Shown piece after piece: positions 5,984 through 6,420 of a stretch of 6,420 nt of DNA (position 1 is the stretch's first letter; each line of letters opens with the position of its first letter). The notes beneath the pieces were generated by a model. The model had not been told where the DNA came from. It did no database searches and worked only from the letters and a program-made list of their open reading frames with translations. Source of the stretch: Streptococcus lactarius (GTDB lineage: Bacteria; Bacillota; Bacilli; Lactobacillales; Streptococcaceae); assembly GCF_016642265.1 (NCBI RefSeq), contig NZ_MRXX01000005.1, positions 50,710-57,129 on the forward strand. Direction: 5' to 3'. Position numbers and translations under genes: made by a program.

Positions 5984-6394
5984 ATGAAAAAGAATATTGT
6001 AAAGGATGTCTTATTTTTGGGTCAAAAGTCAGAAGAAGCGACACCTGAGGATCGCACCTTGGCTTTGGATTTGCAGGACACCTTAAATGCTCATCTCCTT
6101 GAGTGTGTGGGTTTGGCGGCCAATATGATCGGAGTGAAAAAGCGGGCGATTATCATTCGAATGGGAAATGAAAATCTGGTCATGTTTAATCCTGTTCTCC
6201 TTGAAAAGAAAAAGCCTTATCAAACGGAAGAAGGGTGCTTATCTCTAGTGGGGAGTCGGTCAACAACTCGTTATGAGGAGATGACAGTGGCCTATCGAGA
6301 TGTGAATTGGAAAGCAAAAACGATTCATTTGTCAGGTTTTCCTGCTCAGATCTGTCAGCATGAAATAGATCATTTAGAAGGCATTATTATCTAA
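5984..6394 (+). CDS. Peptide deformylase paralogue with Gln-to-Asn change, probably inactive
   Basis: This cytoplasmic protein belongs to the peptide deformylase family, whose active members remove the N-formyl group from nascent proteins using a bound metal. At 136 residues it is shorter than the Gram-positive type enzyme of about 180-200 residues. Motif 2 (EGCLS, 83-87, ligand Cys85) and motif 3 (QHEIDHLEG, 125-133, ligands His126 and His130, catalytic Glu127) are intact. Motif 1, normally GxGxAAxQ with Gln as the oxyanion residue, reads VGLAANMIG (42-50) and has Asn47 where the Gln precursor position is expected. A second, non-essential deformylase with Gln replaced by Asn is known in Streptococcus pneumoniae alongside the functional one, as I recall it, so this looks like the same paralogue. 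The ATG at 5984 follows AGAGGG (5973-5978) at 5-base spacing. The main deformylase gene would be elsewhere. Loss of activity is inference. Confidence 0.88.
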   Translation: MKKNIVKDVLFLGQKSEEATPEDRTLALDLQDTLNAHLLECVGLAANMIGVKKRAIIIRMGNENLVMFNPVLLEKKKPYQTEEGCLSLVGSRSTTRYEEMTVAYRDVNWKAKTIHLSGFPAQICQHEIDHLEGIII

Positions 6395-6404
6395 AAGTGG
6401 ACAG

Positions 6405-6420
6405 AGGCTGGGACAAAAGT
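6405..6420 (+). repeat. Partial copy of dispersed terminator-like hairpin repeat, cut by window end
   Basis: AGGCTGGGACAAAAGT is identical over 16 bases to the minus strand of 3-18. It holds one full arm, the AAAA loop and the first two bases of the second arm; the rest lies beyond the window. It starts 10 bases after the stop codon of the deformylase-like gene, so it is probably that gene's terminator. The hairpin itself cannot be confirmed from the part shown. Confidence 0.6.

Overview
The window carries a complete, canonical PTS sucrose-utilisation (scr) locus of a Firmicute, followed by a short peptide-deformylase-like gene. The estimated low GC (roughly 40%), strong AGGAG-type ribosome binding sites and close resemblance to known streptococcal Scr proteins suggest Streptococcus, probably a viridans (sanguinis/parasanguinis/mitis-like) species. 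The species is inference from remembered protein families; no search was run.

Layout. Positions 1-134 lie downstream of scrR and hold the remains of a dispersed hairpin repeat (1-18) and a probable scrBR terminator (72-101). scrR (LacI-family repressor) and scrB (sucrose-6-phosphate hydrolase) run leftwards as an overlapping pair, with scrB first (2535 to 1081) and scrR second (1100 to 135). A 377-bp intergenic region (2536-2912) separates them from scrA, which runs rightwards. It contains a probable scrB promoter, a clear scrA promoter, three LacI/CcpA-type palindromic sites and a very AT-rich spacer. scrA (2913-4832) encodes a sucrose EIIBCA permease and ends at a hairpin terminator. scrK (4989-5888), a ROK-family fructokinase, has its own extended -10 promoter and its own terminator. 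The last gene (5984-6394) encodes a 136-residue peptide deformylase paralogue in which the conserved Gln of motif 1 is Asn. The window ends inside a second copy of the repeat found at its start.

How the genes work together. ScrA imports sucrose and phosphorylates it to sucrose-6-phosphate. ScrB splits this into glucose-6-phosphate and fructose. ScrK phosphorylates the fructose to fructose-6-phosphate, so both halves enter glycolysis. ScrR probably represses the divergent scrA and scrBR promoters from the sites between them, and CcpA may add catabolite repression through a cre-like site in the scrA leader. The deformylase-like gene has no evident link to sucrose metabolism.

I found no previously undescribed system here. 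The points most worth a second look are the probable pseudo-deformylase, the operator layout between scrB and scrA, and the terminator-like repeat that sits past the 3' end of both outward-facing transcription units.
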